Positions 9,325-19,506 are shown, counted from the first letter of the stretch. The stretch: 28,272 bases of DNA from Nemertoderma westbladi (GCA_032718475.1 JAUCBJ010005753.1:1-28272); one strand, 5' to 3'. The notes: generated from the sequence alone by a model not told the origin. Numbers and translations are program-made.

Positions 9325-10051
9325 GGGCAAAGAACTCAGATGGTTCCCGAAGATGGGAGGAGCGAACTAGAACTCAGGGACAGAGATGTGGGTGTGCCTG
9401 GAAGGCACCACATATAGGACAGAGTACGAACTCCTCAGTGCAAATAATCAAGTGCAATTAGTATGTACGTATGTAGATAATCAATTAATGATCAAATATA
9501 TAATCAATGTAAGTACTATAGTGATATATAACCTTTTCCAACTAGCTACTGGGACTGGGGACCAATTGACTATGACAGGAGGACGAGACATTAAACGTAT
9601 CACGCTTCTTAAGTGCGACGTCACAAAAGAGAACGTGAGGCTCGTCAGGGGCGATTGAAGTAAAAAATGGGTTGAGCACAGGGGAATTGGGGAAAGTACA
9701 GAGAGGGTGCGTAGAGGTGTGAGGAAGTGAAAGGAGTGCAATTCAAGCAGTGAGGGGAGCGAGCAGTGAGGGAGGATGACTCCCAAGGGACTGGTGAGAG
9801 AAGAAAGGACAGCAAGGTCCATGAGGAAGATTTGAGTAAGGTTAAAGGAACATTGTGTGGAGAGTGAGCACAATAGTCTCAAACAGAGACACCAGATACC
9901 CCGGTGCAACATAGCTCGCGATTGCACCAAGGATGGGTAGTAATAACACACTCAGGGGGGGCGGTCTGGAAAGCCAACCCCGAGAAAAGAACTCCACCCC
10001 ATACCCAATATTAGATTGGGTTCCAGAGGAATTGAAACGCACTTAAGGTTG
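9325..10051 (+). other. Untranslated or decayed 3' part of the exonuclease/knuckle element
   Basis: G/A-rich sequence continues from the pseudogene and merges into AT-rich and then purine-rich DNA. A 90-codon ORF (9386-9658, start MWVCLEGTTYRTEYELL) and shadows on the minus strand show no recognisable domain. No RT, RNase H or integrase motif is seen, so if this is a retroelement it lacks pol here. Confidence 0.4.
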
Positions 10052-10080
10052 ATGCTATCTTCTCACCGGGAAGATAGCAT
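10052..10080 (+). other. Perfect 11-bp hairpin before the polypurine tract
   Basis: ATGCTATCTTC (10052-10062) pairs with GAAGATAGCAT (10070-10080) around a 7-nt loop. It is immediately followed by the purine run GGAGGGGAG. Confidence 0.9.
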
Positions 10081-10620
10081 GGAGGGGAGTGTAAGCGGAT
10101 TCAATTCCCTTCATCTCCACCCTAAAATGGGACCAGTGGCATTTTACCAATATAGTTGGCGATGCGAGATTACCAATAATAATCTCGCCTCATAACCAAC
10201 TCGGGGGGGGGGGACACACGCCCTAAGCCACAGAAAGAGGTGAGAGGTCAAACCACCTCAGAAGGAGAACCCAGCTAGTCGAGGCTAGCGGCAGGGGGTA
10301 ACACCTACAGGGAGTGCCAGAGTGACAATTAGTATATAAGCCAATAGCGGGCAGGGGAGCACGTGGGGAAAGATAGAAGAGCATCCATTGGGTAGCAAAG
10401 GCCAGAGTAGTGTAGAGGTGAAATCAATATGTATGTGTATCAATCATATAGTTACTCTGATTACTGATTTACCGGTCAGTTCATTAATCACACAGTTGCG
10501 GACCGGCAATAGTTTCGACCGTCATTTCATATACTGCTGTTCTTAATCTGTGTTGCGATATCTATTATTATTTGTCATACATACTGTGCTATTATCACTG
10601 GAAATATTAACACTGAGAAA
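10081..10620 (+). mobile_element. Polypurine tract and LTR-like sequence, 3' limit uncertain
   Basis: GGAGGGGAG at 10081-10089 is followed by TGTAAGCGG at 10090, the arrangement of a retroelement polypurine tract and the 5' end of a 3' LTR (TG start). Within the presumed U3 there is a hairpin (GCGAGATTA at 10164, TAATCTCGC at 10180) and a TATA-type box TATATAAG at 10333-10340. No matching LTR copy lies elsewhere in the window and no clear CA terminus was found, so the right boundary is a guess. It fits a plus-strand element whose coding part is the exonuclease/zinc-knuckle pseudogene. Confidence 0.4.
10333..10340 (+). promoter_or_regulatory. TATA box of the LTR-like region
   Basis: TATATAAG followed by a G-rich stretch (GCGGGCAGGGGAGCACG) within 30 nt, as in an LTR promoter. 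Its function is inferred from position only. Confidence 0.35.
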
Positions 10621-11160
10621 CACAGACCCTTATTTTCCCGAATGGCCTTCGGCCAAAGATATTAGTTCAGCAGACCAGCAGCGAAGTGACGCATACAACC
10701 TTATCCGGTCGGAATTATAGAACTCAATCCCGTCACAGTTATCGATAGTCCTTTCTCTCCTATCATCCTTACTGGTACTACCCCAAGCAGTACTGTACCT
10801 TTCCTCTTAATATCTGTGGTGCTCATCGCCATTGTTTGGCCTCCAGTTTATTATTATTATTTAGTTGATCAAGAATGGGTTGGTTTAGCCCCGTCAACTA
10901 AATAAGTCATTGAGGGCTATAGCGCCTAGGGCACCATTGAAGGCAAAGGCTTGATACGCATCTGCATTAGAGATGATACAAGCCCCGCCCTGTCTATACT
11001 GGATGCTCCTCTACCAGTGTTAGGTAACCTAACCCAGGAGGCACACTTGGTTCAGGGTGTAACAAAAGGACCCATACAGTCCGCAGCAGGGATGTAGGCC
11101 ATGGGTAGGCGGAAGGTAATCAACCAATGGCTAGACATGCTGACAAGGTCGGCGGAAGGT
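10621..11160. other. No gene recognised; mixed-composition unique sequence
   Basis: Composition is more balanced than the AT-rich flanks. A short inverted repeat (TTAGTTGA at about 10860, TCAACTAA at about 10894) and two near-direct copies of GGCGGAAGGTAATCAA (11108 and 11152) are present. No domain is recognised in any frame. Confidence 0.5.
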
Positions 11161-11166
11161 AATCAA

Positions 11167-11550
11167 TTAACGGCGACCTGCTGCGAAGACGCTTGTAGGA
11201 GTTGCGACCACAAGTGGTTTACTCCCGCAACTGAAAGATATGAGTATGAGAACCTTTTGTCCGAGTTCGCTCGACCTAGTAGTAGTAGTAGTATTATTAA
11301 TATTAACGTTCTCATTAAACGTAATGTCATTACCCCCTCCATCCGTCCTGTTACACCAGTCTTGTATTTGCCATCCGGTCCCAGTAAGTGGTGTATTAAC
11401 AAAAGTTTCCAATACCCCTGGTTCCTCATAAATACCTTCCGAGCCAGCCTCACTCTCTGATAGACCAAGTTTTGCCAGTTCTAATCGGCGTCTTTGTTTT
11501 GCCTGATACTGCATTAACCCCCTCAACCAGGTATGCATATCATCCCACAT
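11167..11550 (-). CDS. Uncharacterised 127-codon ORF
   Basis: Starts MWDDMHTWLRGLMQYQ, then QAKQRRRLELAKLGLSESE, a charged helical start. A low-complexity Asn/Thr run (NINNTTTTT) follows, encoded by a trinucleotide microsatellite near 11279-11296. No conserved domain is recognised. The helical, Gln/Arg-rich start resembles the N-terminus of some retroelement Gag proteins, but nothing downstream supports this. It could be chance. Confidence 0.2.
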   Translation of the reverse strand: MWDDMHTWLRGLMQYQAKQRRRLELAKLGLSESEAGSEGIYEEPGVLETFVNTPLTGTGWQIQDWCNRTDGGGNDITFNENVNINNTTTTTRSSELGQKVLILISFSCGSKPLVVATPTSVFAAGRR

Positions 11551-11553
11551 TCT

Positions 11554-11665
11554 CTTACCTGCTCTTTCTCTCTCTCTGTCCTCTCTATTGCTCTGGTCTG
11601 CTAACTCTTTTCCTCTCTATTCCCGCTCTTTACGCCCATTTGCCTCTCTCTCATCCCTCTCTGTT
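11554..11665 (+). repeat. CT-rich low-complexity tract
   Basis: Pyrimidine-rich, dominated by TCTCTC and CCTCTC runs, lying between the uncharacterised ORF and a LINE scrap. Confidence 0.7.
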
Positions 11666-11680
11666 TTGTGTTTTGTGGTT

Positions 11681-11720
11681 TGTGTGCATTGTACTTGACA
11701 CAGTGAACCTGACGTAGCAT
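11681..11720 (-). mobile_element. Short fragment of the LINE found at 21.3-22.8 kb
   Basis: TGTGTGCATTGTACTTGACA and the bases after it match 21647-21687 of the larger LINE copy with a few mismatches, in the same orientation. About 40 bases survive. They correspond to the C-terminal domain after the RT. Confidence 0.8.
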
Positions 11721-11757
11721 TACCAATTTTGATTTCTGATACTAACACAGAACTGCA

Positions 11758-11850
11758 TAAAATTGCGATTGCCTCACTGCTAACCAGTTGAATCTCTCTT
11801 TCAGATAGATTCAAGGATAGGCGGTTAGCAGTGAGCCAATCGCAATTTTA
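11758..11850. mobile_element. 93-bp hairpin MITE
   Basis: A 28-bp arm starting TAAAATTGCGATTG (11758-11785) is the reverse complement, with one mismatch, of 11823-11850. The loop contains a second short stem (TTGAATCT/AGATTCAA). It has no coding capacity. Confidence 0.85.
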
Positions 11851-12970
11851 AACTCTATGTAATAATGTGGTGTACATGGGGTTGCCATGGCATCTTGTTA
11901 TCAACCCAAATACCCAATAATTTGGTACTGGAAGCATATTTCACAGGGCAATTATTTATGACTACATTTGCAGTATTGGATGTATAGTATTGAAGAAAAA
12001 GGTGTATTCAGTTTTACTGAACATTTACTAGTCATTAAATTTTAGATTCCCAACTGCGTTTGTTTCAGAGTTATAACAAAAGAAACTGTGTTACTTTATA
12101 ACAAACTGTGATATTTTGTAAAATATTTATTGTACTGGAAGCAGTTTAATTTGTTTCAGCTTGAGTATAAATGAATATCTGTGCAATTGTAGCAGGATCA
12201 CAAGTTACTCACAAGCAATCCATCATAGCAGTACAGCGCCATTCTTTGCTGGAATTATTGGAGATGAGAAGCGACTGATCCTGTCAGCACTTCAAAATTA
12301 GATGCGATTGAGTGGTTTCTTAATAAATCTTAGGGATTAGGGTTTACTCAGCTATTGCATTTGTTATGCCATCAGTCTTCTGTAGGTTGTATACCAGCAT
12401 TAGTGCTGCAACAGTAAATAGTACTGTGGCAACAACAATCCCCCAGAAAGCCTCGCATCTCATCAACAATGGTTCATCAACAAAATAGCCCAAACTTTTA
12501 TTCATGGATGCATGAGCATAGTATAAGGCGAATTATATTTGATACTTAGAGCGAGTAAGTGGCTTGGTTTTGTGTGGGGGGGGGGGGGGGGGAATCAGTA
12601 ACATCCTTACGAGCTGCAATATATAACGAGCATAATATCGGTGCGGCAGAGTGCATATTATTATTGCAGTAAGTAAAAATGTTTTTTCCCATGTTAATTG
12701 GTATTTCTGTTGTTTTGTTCTTCGTTTAGATAATTTCAAAACGAGAGCAATTAGTGGCGATATTAATTATTTGTATTTTTACATATATTATGTTGCACTA
12801 AGCACGTAACCCGAGCTAAGGTTTGCCAATGTTTCTGTTGGTTACAATGGGATCAAAGTTAAATATTAACTCTTTATTACGTAGAAAAAATATAATGTTT
12901 TTCTAAATATAAAATATAAAGAATATAAATTTTCTCCCGTTGATATTGTATAGGCCTTATATCTAATTTG
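11851..12970. other. AT-rich DNA without a recognised gene; poly-G run at 12576-12592
   Basis: Short ORFs only. A 17-nt G run lies at 12576-12592. No RNA gene or conserved domain is seen. Confidence 0.6.
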
Positions 12971-12975
12971 CCGAG

Positions 12976-13251
12976 TGAGCGAGGTTAAAAGTAATCGGCT
13001 CCTCTCTCTTGGCTATTACCTATAAAGCAGGGAGGGCACCACACTAACTTCCAAGGTTCAATACTCTCGCTACAGTTTTCTTTACTCACCAGCATATGTC
13101 AGGTTCCAATTACAGCTTGGTAGGCTGAAGCTAGTCCTTTCGAGTTAACAGCTGATCGAAAACTAGTCTGTTACTTTTCTGGGCTCGAATTCACCAGCTT
13201 CGGGTTGGACGACCAACGCTCTAACCACATGAACCACCTGAGCGAGGTTAA
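12976..13251 (-). mobile_element. tRNA-derived SINE with 13-bp target-site duplication
   Basis: TGAGCGAGGTTAA occurs at 12976-12988 and again at 13239-13251. Between them, on the minus strand, a tRNA-like head reads GTGGTTAGAGCGTTGG (A-box region), then GGTGAATTCGAGCCC (B box). A non-tRNA body follows. Pol III promoter boxes and exact flanking repeats are the hallmarks of a SINE. Part of the duplication may overlap the SINE 5' end. Confidence 0.75.
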
Positions 13252-13364
13252 TCATGTATTAAGGAGTCGTAATGTAAATCAATTTGTTTTTCGTGTATCC
13301 TAATGTTATCGTTAATTTATCGAAAAGGAGGGCAGGATTGTTGAGGGATGGTTGGTTTGGGGGC

Positions 13365-13430
13365 GGGGGGGGGGGGGGTGTGTTTGTGGGTTTTGGAAGG
13401 GGGAGTCGGGGGGGGGGGGGGGGGGGGGGG
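13365..13430 (+). repeat. Two long poly-G runs (14 and 23 nt)
   Basis: G runs at 13365-13378 and 13408-13430 are separated by a G/T-rich stretch. The region could form G-quadruplexes and is prone to length error. Confidence 0.9.
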
Positions 13431-14237
13431 AGTTATGGTAGCTAATTAGAGTCAATCCCTCGGTGTTTCAAGAGGAACTTCCTTTCATACGTTCCGGTAG
13501 GTCCATTAGAGAGCTTGTGCGAATCCCAATCGAATAGGGGGTGAACGCTTTAATGACAACTTTGATCCTTTAGGCTGATGGTAGAACGCTGAGAATTGTT
13601 ACTCCATTAGCTTTTGGATTTAATGACGGTGGATAGATTGCCGGGTATTTATGGCAGCAAGGTTGGTTGAAACATCATGAGGAAAACAGCCTAGGGAATT
13701 AATTCGAATACGGTTCGGTTATTGCTGTATGTCGATGTGTGAGAGAGTGGAAGGTAAAACTCGGTAGGTAGGTAGTAACGCCATTGGCAACCAACGGCAG
13801 TGTATGGAGCCTTGTTCCATTTGTATGCCGCCAACTAGTTGGCTACGCGTGCAGGCGTGTATTCTGTTAGCGCTAAGGCCACTCAAATTGTTTGTGTTTT
13901 GAGCCAGGCACATTCCTACTACGGGAGCCAACTCTGCGTACCGCCACTATTGGCTGAATCCTGGATACCCGATCGCAGTGTATCCCTAAAGATTTCAACT
14001 CATCTTACCGGCTATAAACGCATTGTTATTTTCTTTTTTTTTGGGCAATTGTGAAATTTGAACTGTGACTTAATTAGATTTTCGTTAAACACTTTAAAAT
14101 ACTGAATAACATTTTAATACATAAATTTAATAAATTCGGTTTAGTAGTATACTAATTAATTGCTTTATTGTAATTAAGTTTAATTTAGGATTTGTGGTTT
14201 ATGAAATTGACACACATGTTGAGGACATATAGAGTAT
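13431..14237. other. Unidentified block of balanced base composition (13.43-14.03 kb), then AT-rich DNA
   Basis: The sequence is clearly less AT-rich than its flanks. Overlapping ORFs are found on both strands (13719-13931 minus, 70 codons; 13839-14054 plus, 71 codons) but no domain is recognised. The composition contrast suggests an inserted element, unassigned. Confidence 0.4.
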
Positions 14238-14588
14238 ATTGTGTCAAGTACAATGAACACATCTCCAATCAGACTTAATACAAAATAGGAGGTGTTTGAT
14301 TACTCTCCTATAACTTGCCATTTGAGCCGCCTCCGCTTTGCAGGACATTGATTTCGCCATGAGGACCAGCCTGTACTCAGTCTTGTGCTTTGGCAGCCTC
14401 ATGGAGTGAATAAGCATGGTGGACAGCCCATGACTTTCTTGAGACGCCTCATGTCATGGGTGATAGATAGGGAGTTGTGGCGGCGCAAATTTGTGGACAA
14501 GCCGGCATAGCATTCTAAATATATATGTAATATATATATAATGCAGCCACACATGCGGCATGGCGATAGTAGTAGTCGTAGTAATATA
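14238..14588 (+). mobile_element. LINE 3' end, second copy (plus orientation)
   Basis: It matches the reverse complement of 21300-21690: GTGTCAAGTACAATG, CGCCTCCGCTTTGCAGGACA, GCAGCCTCATGGAGTGAATA, GGGAGTTGTGGCGGCGCAA. It keeps the LINE C-terminal domain and the 3' UTR with its TAG/GTA-rich tail (AGTAGTAGTCGTAGTAA). About 36 bases present in the other copy are missing after GAGACGCC. In-frame stops make it non-functional. Confidence 0.88.
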
Positions 14589-14911
14589 ATAGTTGTGAAA
14601 TTGGTGGTAAGCCGCTAATCATATGATATTGCAATTCACCATCTCAGTGCCAACTAAATGGGATGAACTACATATCAGGATAACTACCCATTGACAAGAG
14701 GGTTATGGGTTGATAATAAACTAATAATAAATTACATACGTGCTAAGATGCTGCATAATGCAATATTTGTCATTATGCACTAAATCATAAATCCATTAAA
14801 TATGTCATTATGACATTGTTAAATTGATATTTGCGGTAGCTAGTAGCTTTATTTTAATCCGAACCAATTCACCTACCTATTGCACACTCGCCATACATTA
14901 CATACATTAAG

Positions 14912-15090
14912 TCCAACCTTGGCGCAGTGGTTGAATCCGTTGGGTTGAATTCACATCTCTCCAGAGGTTGTGGGTTCGATCCCCGAATTGGATCCTGACA
15001 GTTTTCGATTCTGCAAGAAGGCATCCTTAAATGGTAGCTAAATGCGTGGGGGAACCCGCACTGGAAATAAAGTCGCAATAAGTCATAAAT
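14912..15090 (+). mobile_element. tRNA-derived SINE, plus orientation (right end approximate)
   Basis: The head CCAACCTTGGCGCAGTGG carries an A box and GTGGGTTCGATCCCC a B box, spaced as in a tRNA. The body includes GGTAGCTAAATGCGTGG and ends in an A/T-rich ATAA-type tail. Acceptor-stem pairing is incomplete, so a functional tRNA is unlikely. Target duplications were not identified. Confidence 0.65.
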
Positions 15091-15383
15091 TAAACTTTGT
15101 GCCAAATGTTTGGCCTCAAACGCCAAAGAGGAAAAATGTACTTTTGTTATTCTCCTTTTTTTGTTGGCTTCCTTCGTAACGAGAATGTAATGAATCCGTA
15201 TAGCTGCTTCCATCCTGAGAGGAAATCAGTATCTCGCTTTTAATTTGGCCAAGACTTACAAAGCGGAAACCAGCATAAACGATTCTTTATGAACAAATAT
15301 TCATTACGGAAACCTAATTAAAACCATTAACCGATGGGGGTATTCTGCTATCCATTATAATGGATCTGCCTTGTATTTTCTAG

Positions 15384-15642
15384 TAATAATTAAGTAAAGC
15401 AAGCAAACAGTCGGCCGAAGCCGGAACGACTCGAAGTCTCCTCTTTCGATAGCTGCTACCCGAGGGTAGGGGTGGGCGCTACTCCTATCCCAAGATTTGC
15501 TCCTAGTTATTTAACAACTGATACTCGTTATCGACCCCAGTGGATGAAAGGCTGAGAGGACCCTGGCGGGGCTGAACCTACAACCATTAGATTGCAGGCC
15601 CGGCGCTCAACCAACTGAGCTACCCCATTAATAATTAAGTAA
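15384..15642 (-). mobile_element. tRNA-derived SINE with 14-bp target-site duplication
   Basis: TAATAATTAAGTAA occurs at 15384-15397 and 15629-15642. The minus strand between them starts GGGGTAGCTCAGTTGGTTGA (A box), continues to GTAGGTTCAGCCCC (B box), then a roughly 160-bp tRNA-unrelated body. The head resembles a tRNA, but the downstream body and flanking repeats show it is a SINE. Confidence 0.85.
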
Positions 15643-15797
15643 TATTAATGAATGACAGTAATAATTAACCATTATATTTTGTTGTAGCAAAAATTCATTA
15701 CACTCTGACTCAGATAGCTTGAACGACTACACAGAGAAAACTGCATCACAATATATTTGATATATTAATTGATTTCATTGTCTTATTTTAACTATTT

Positions 15798-15931
15798 ACA
15801 TACTTGGGTGTAAAGTAGCACAGTGTGATGATCCGAGTGGCTTTGTTACACGAACGAACGTTAGTGAGTGAGTGAAAATAAAGCCACGAGGATCAGAACA
15901 CTGTAAAGTACTTTGTAACAAGTATGTATGT
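15798..15931. mobile_element. Foldback/MITE, family shared with 20262-20409
   Basis: The left arm (ACATACTTGGGTGTAAAGTA, then GATCCGAGTGGCTTTGTT) pairs imperfectly with the right arm (AATAAAGCCACGAGGATCAG, then AAAGTACTTTGTAACAAGTA). The left flank TAACTATTTACAT and the motif AAAGTAGCAC recur in the copy at 20.26 kb. Confidence 0.7.
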
Positions 15932-15934
15932 AGG

Positions 15935-16395
15935 TTTATTCCAAAATTGTAACATTACGAAATGATTGTATATATATATACATTATAAGTGATATAAACT
16001 GCACAAATTATATTGGTTGCTGTATAAATAAATGTAAAAATGTCATAAATTATGTTATAAATAAGTTAGCTTATATTTATGGTGGCGTGTGGAGCCATGT
16101 AAGATAATATAGCCAGGCCCAACTGGTTATTACTAGCTATACCCCGCCTACCAGTGGGTAATGCAGTAGGCCTATCTGGCTGTCAGGCAAATTTCCACCT
16201 ATTGTTTACGTGGTAACCAATGACGACGTTAAGTAATGTCCACTAAGGGGACATTACTTAACGGATAACACCAAATACAATACTAAATGTACAGGCAAAT
16301 ACAATGCTGGTATGTCCTCAAAAGTTGTAAAGTGCTAAATAACAACTCGCTGTTAATACTAACGGCGTTGAGTAATGTTACAATTTTGGAATAAA
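15935..16395. mobile_element. 461-bp element with 24-bp perfect terminal inverted repeats
   Basis: The 24 bases at 15935-15958 (core TTCCAAAATTGTAACATTAC) are exactly the reverse complement of 16372-16395. Inside, CGTTAAGTAATGTCC (16227-16241) and GGACATTACTTAACG (16249-16263) form a 15-bp hairpin. No ORF is present. It is probably a non-autonomous DNA transposon. Confidence 0.75.
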
Positions 16396-18015
16396 AAACA
16401 TTACGTGTATACTTCTATGACGTATGTACTGGTATTATATTGAAAGATTTATTATCTTCTGGTCTCCATATTTTGATATAATCTTAAACGCAACTGCAAA
16501 ATTTCTTATCTGATTCCCTTAAATTAATTTAATAATATTGCTGAGGGCCAGTATAAAAAAAATTATATAATATAAATGTAACACATTGTCATTTAAATTA
16601 ATTGTAACTTAAATGGTATATAAGATAAGAATCCTAATCGCATTCATACCTCTTGTCCAGGAAATGGAAATTCTAATTGAGATGCTGCCGCATATTATGA
16701 ATAATTGAACCTGGAGATTAGGTTCCCTTTCACTTGAACCACACCTGGGTTCGTAGCATTAGCAGCATTGTGGGGTATCTTGCGAATTAAATGGTTAAAG
16801 AGCAGTGAGCAATGATTGCTTGGCATTTTCTATGGGTTAAACATAATAGAATACGTCAAATGTTAGTTAATGCTATGGCAAATCGATTTTGATCGAATAT
16901 AATTAATATACCACATCTAAAGTACAAGAATGGGAACGATTTTAATGTTATCTTGTTGTTGCAATTTTGTTGATTAGTACAGTATTGTAAATCGGAATGA
17001 AGTTAATTTGATAAAATCAACTGGTATGTAGATTACTGATCAGTACAACATATGGTGGAACTTATAGTACACCAAAACTCATCACTGCTACATCAATGCA
17101 AATATATGCCGCACGCATATGTAAAATTACTGAACTGTTGTAGGCATGCTATGAATACAGAGTCGGTTTTATATTAGACCATTCTTTCAAGTAAGTATTG
17201 GTACTACTTTTCTGGACAGGACACACCTGCCATACCCACATGCAAATTAAATTAACATGAGCCCGTGGTGGTAGAGCACAGGTTTACCTTTATTAATCCA
17301 TTCAGTTTTGCTATTAGTTAAATGGCCATGTGGATTCATAGAATTAAATATATGGAATATCTACTTTTGAGTATTTGTGTATTACTAAAAAATATATAGT
17401 GCGAATTATTATCAATTTGTAATTGGAATTCTTCTGAATTTGTCGTTCTTACAAATAATTTAACTCCCTTATATCATAAAGTATTAACTTCAATTCATAA
17501 GTTTCTTATTTAGGTATTGTAAATTTAATTTGTATCTATTGATTTAATATAAATTGAGTTCAAATCAGGGACTTGCAGACAATCTGCTATACTGGCTATT
17601 GTTATTGCTAGTCAAACTCAGCATGACAAAGGAGTTAGTAATAATGGATCCAGTTCAAATGCAACCATCCACACAGACGATAGAACAGTTATGTCACATG
17701 TGCTGCCAAAATATATTAATAATGAACATAATTTCTATTTAATAATTCTGTTCAATGAAAATACAATAAGTAAAATACAATAATATATTGTATAGAAACT
17801 TTAATTTATAAATGGCTTGAAAGATAATGTCTTTAAACATAAAAAAGTAAATCATGAAAGTATACACATATATATCTAATATATTTATTTACTGTAAGTA
17901 CATATTGAGTAAGTACATATTTAGTACATATTTATTTAATGTAAGTACATATTTATTTAATGTAAGTGCATATTTATTTAATGTACATTGTACTTTATTT
18001 TCTGTTGTTGTGCAG
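16396..18015. other. AT-rich upstream region of the FAM20C-like gene
   Basis: No gene is recognised. A 62-codon ORF (17554-17742) has no domain and AT-biased composition. The 3' part holds a small tandem repeat (17892-17990). Confidence 0.6.
17892..17990 (+). repeat. About 21-bp AT-rich tandem repeat
   Basis: Imperfect repeats of TATTTATTTAATGTAAGTAC lie just upstream of the FAM20C-like gene. Each contains GTAAGTAC, which resembles a splice donor. Confidence 0.7.
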
Positions 18016-18051
18016 TGTTTATATAATAACTGAATTGAAAATTTTACCACA
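18014..18051 (+). promoter_or_regulatory. 3' splice site and 5' UTR segment upstream of the start codon
   Basis: TTTTCTGTTGTTGTGCAG is a strong polypyrimidine/AG acceptor ending at 18015, 36 nt before the ATG. This suggests a non-coding first exon further upstream and a 5' UTR at 18016-18051. Confidence 0.55.
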
Positions 18052-18616
18052 ATGAATCATATTTATTTTAAAACACGAACTATTTTTGGGGCATTTCTGT
18101 TATTAATAATAATATCGGTCATCATCACCCATTTGGCTCTCACGTCTTCTTCGTCATCATCAGTTATCCAAAACGTCCTGAATCCGCATGTTAAACTTCA
18201 CAGGAACATCGCTGAGCGGATGTCCAACTCGATGTTAGATGGAGAGCCTATTGCATCAGAACATACAGAGAATGGTCATCTCGCTAAGTGGGTCGTTGAA
18301 ACAGTACATTCAACCTCAAACATTAAAAACATAACCCTTTGGACGACAAACCAAAAACTCAGAACATATTTCCAAACATTATCTGATTTTCCAGATCCAT
18401 GGAAATCAAAATTAATATTTGAAAAAGACCGACGAAGATTGAAATTCACAAATCCTCTGGACTTTTTTCATGCTGGAATCACTGACAACTTTCTATACAG
18501 TCGGAATTCCTCTTCCGTCGATGGGGTTTTACTTTATTTGTCAACGGCAGAAATCGACTTTATAGAGAACAGAGATAGTGGAACCCAATTAAAACTTATA
18601 ATCGATTACAAAAATG
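18052..18616 (+). CDS. FAM20C-like secretory-pathway protein kinase, exon 1
   Basis: FAM20-family kinases phosphorylate secreted proteins (or, for FAM20B, proteoglycan xylose) in the Golgi lumen. Exon 1 encodes residues 1-188 plus one base. A short basic start precedes a hydrophobic signal-anchor at about residues 11-31 (FGAFLLLIIISVIITHLAL), then a Ser run. The stem and the beginning of the conserved domain follow (DFFHAGITDNFLY, GTQLKLIIDYKNG). The exon ends AAAATG|GTAAGTAC at 18616; the reading frame continuing to 18705 is intronic. Joined to 19940-20176 and 25410-26131 it gives 1,524 nt, about 507 residues, comparable with but shorter than human FAM20C. The Cys pattern and the block after CGRPD look closer to FAM20C than FAM20B; this is a judgement by eye. 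Confidence 0.9.
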
Positions 18617-19337
18617 GTAAGTACTGGTACTGCAGTATTAAAAAGTATATGTCAATGTTTTGTACTTTATTTAAAATTATTCGCGTTCTGGTTAAATCAT
18701 ACTAAAACACTGCTGAAAATGGATTAATTCCAGTATACCAAAAGAAACTTCTGAGGATGTAACATTCGAGTATGTAACAATTGCAGATTAAGTATACCAA
18801 ATAAACAGTAGTGACCAAATAGTGACAAAATAAAACTTCTTATAGTTCTTTTAATTAAATCGGGTTAAGTTGATATTTGAGTTATAATAATTAATATAAC
18901 TTCTGGAAACAATACTACTATTATGCATTAACCTGCTGCTAACAGTTTCTCCACTTCTACAGCAAAATCTGTAATATATTATAATTCATTATCAGAGTAA
19001 CTAACTATTTACCATTGAGGGAGAGGAGGGTGCAAGTTACAGAAAAGGCATTTTCTACCCAGGGCAGAGTACTTTGTCAGAATGGGTTGTATTTTCGATC
19101 TCAGCAGTCTGTCACAATGCAACCGGTAGTAGATTATTAATAGCCAATTGCTGTAAGTTAAACTTCTTCCCTATTCTGGTAGCTCTATGTATCAACATTC
19201 ACCTTTGTGTTATGTAGTTGTTTACATAAATATAATTCGGTAGATCTTCCTTCTGGTTGGAGAATTCAACATAACAACAAGATCAATGAAGGTTTATAGA
19301 AAGTAAGGTAAAGATGTTAAAGCGGGGAGATTAAATA

Positions 19338-19505
19338 TTAAAGATGTTGAAGGCCGAGACCCGCTGGTAAAGTTCAAATAGCAGCGTTAATCTGTCAACA
19401 GGTCCATATCAACAGGTCCATATCAACAGGTCCATATCAACAGGTCCATATCAAAATGGTTCTATTTGAACTATACCAGCGCGTGTCGGCCGTCAACATC
19501 TTTAA
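19338..19505. mobile_element. Foldback with 44-bp arms and a 14-bp tandem repeat in the loop
   Basis: The arm 19338-19381 (TTAAAGATGTTGAAGGCCGA...) is the reverse complement of 19462-19505 with four mismatches. The loop contains four copies of ATCAACAGGTCCAT (19394-19449). It lies in intron 1 of the FAM20C-like gene. Confidence 0.85.
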
Positions 19506-19506
19506 T

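Noticed and set aside
12533-12739. 68-codon minus-strand ORF spanning the poly-G run
   Set aside because: It runs through a homopolymer (a Pro run) and has no recognisable domain.
14912-15642. Functional tRNA genes at 14912 and 15560-15627
   Set aside because: A and B boxes are present, but acceptor pairing is poor and each head is followed by a SINE body. The second has an exact target-site duplication around the whole unit.
18617-18705. C-terminal extension of kinase exon 1 to a stop at 18703-18705
   Set aside because: It follows a consensus GTAAGTAC donor, and exon 2 continues the family domain in frame. A truncated isoform by intron retention cannot be excluded but has no support.
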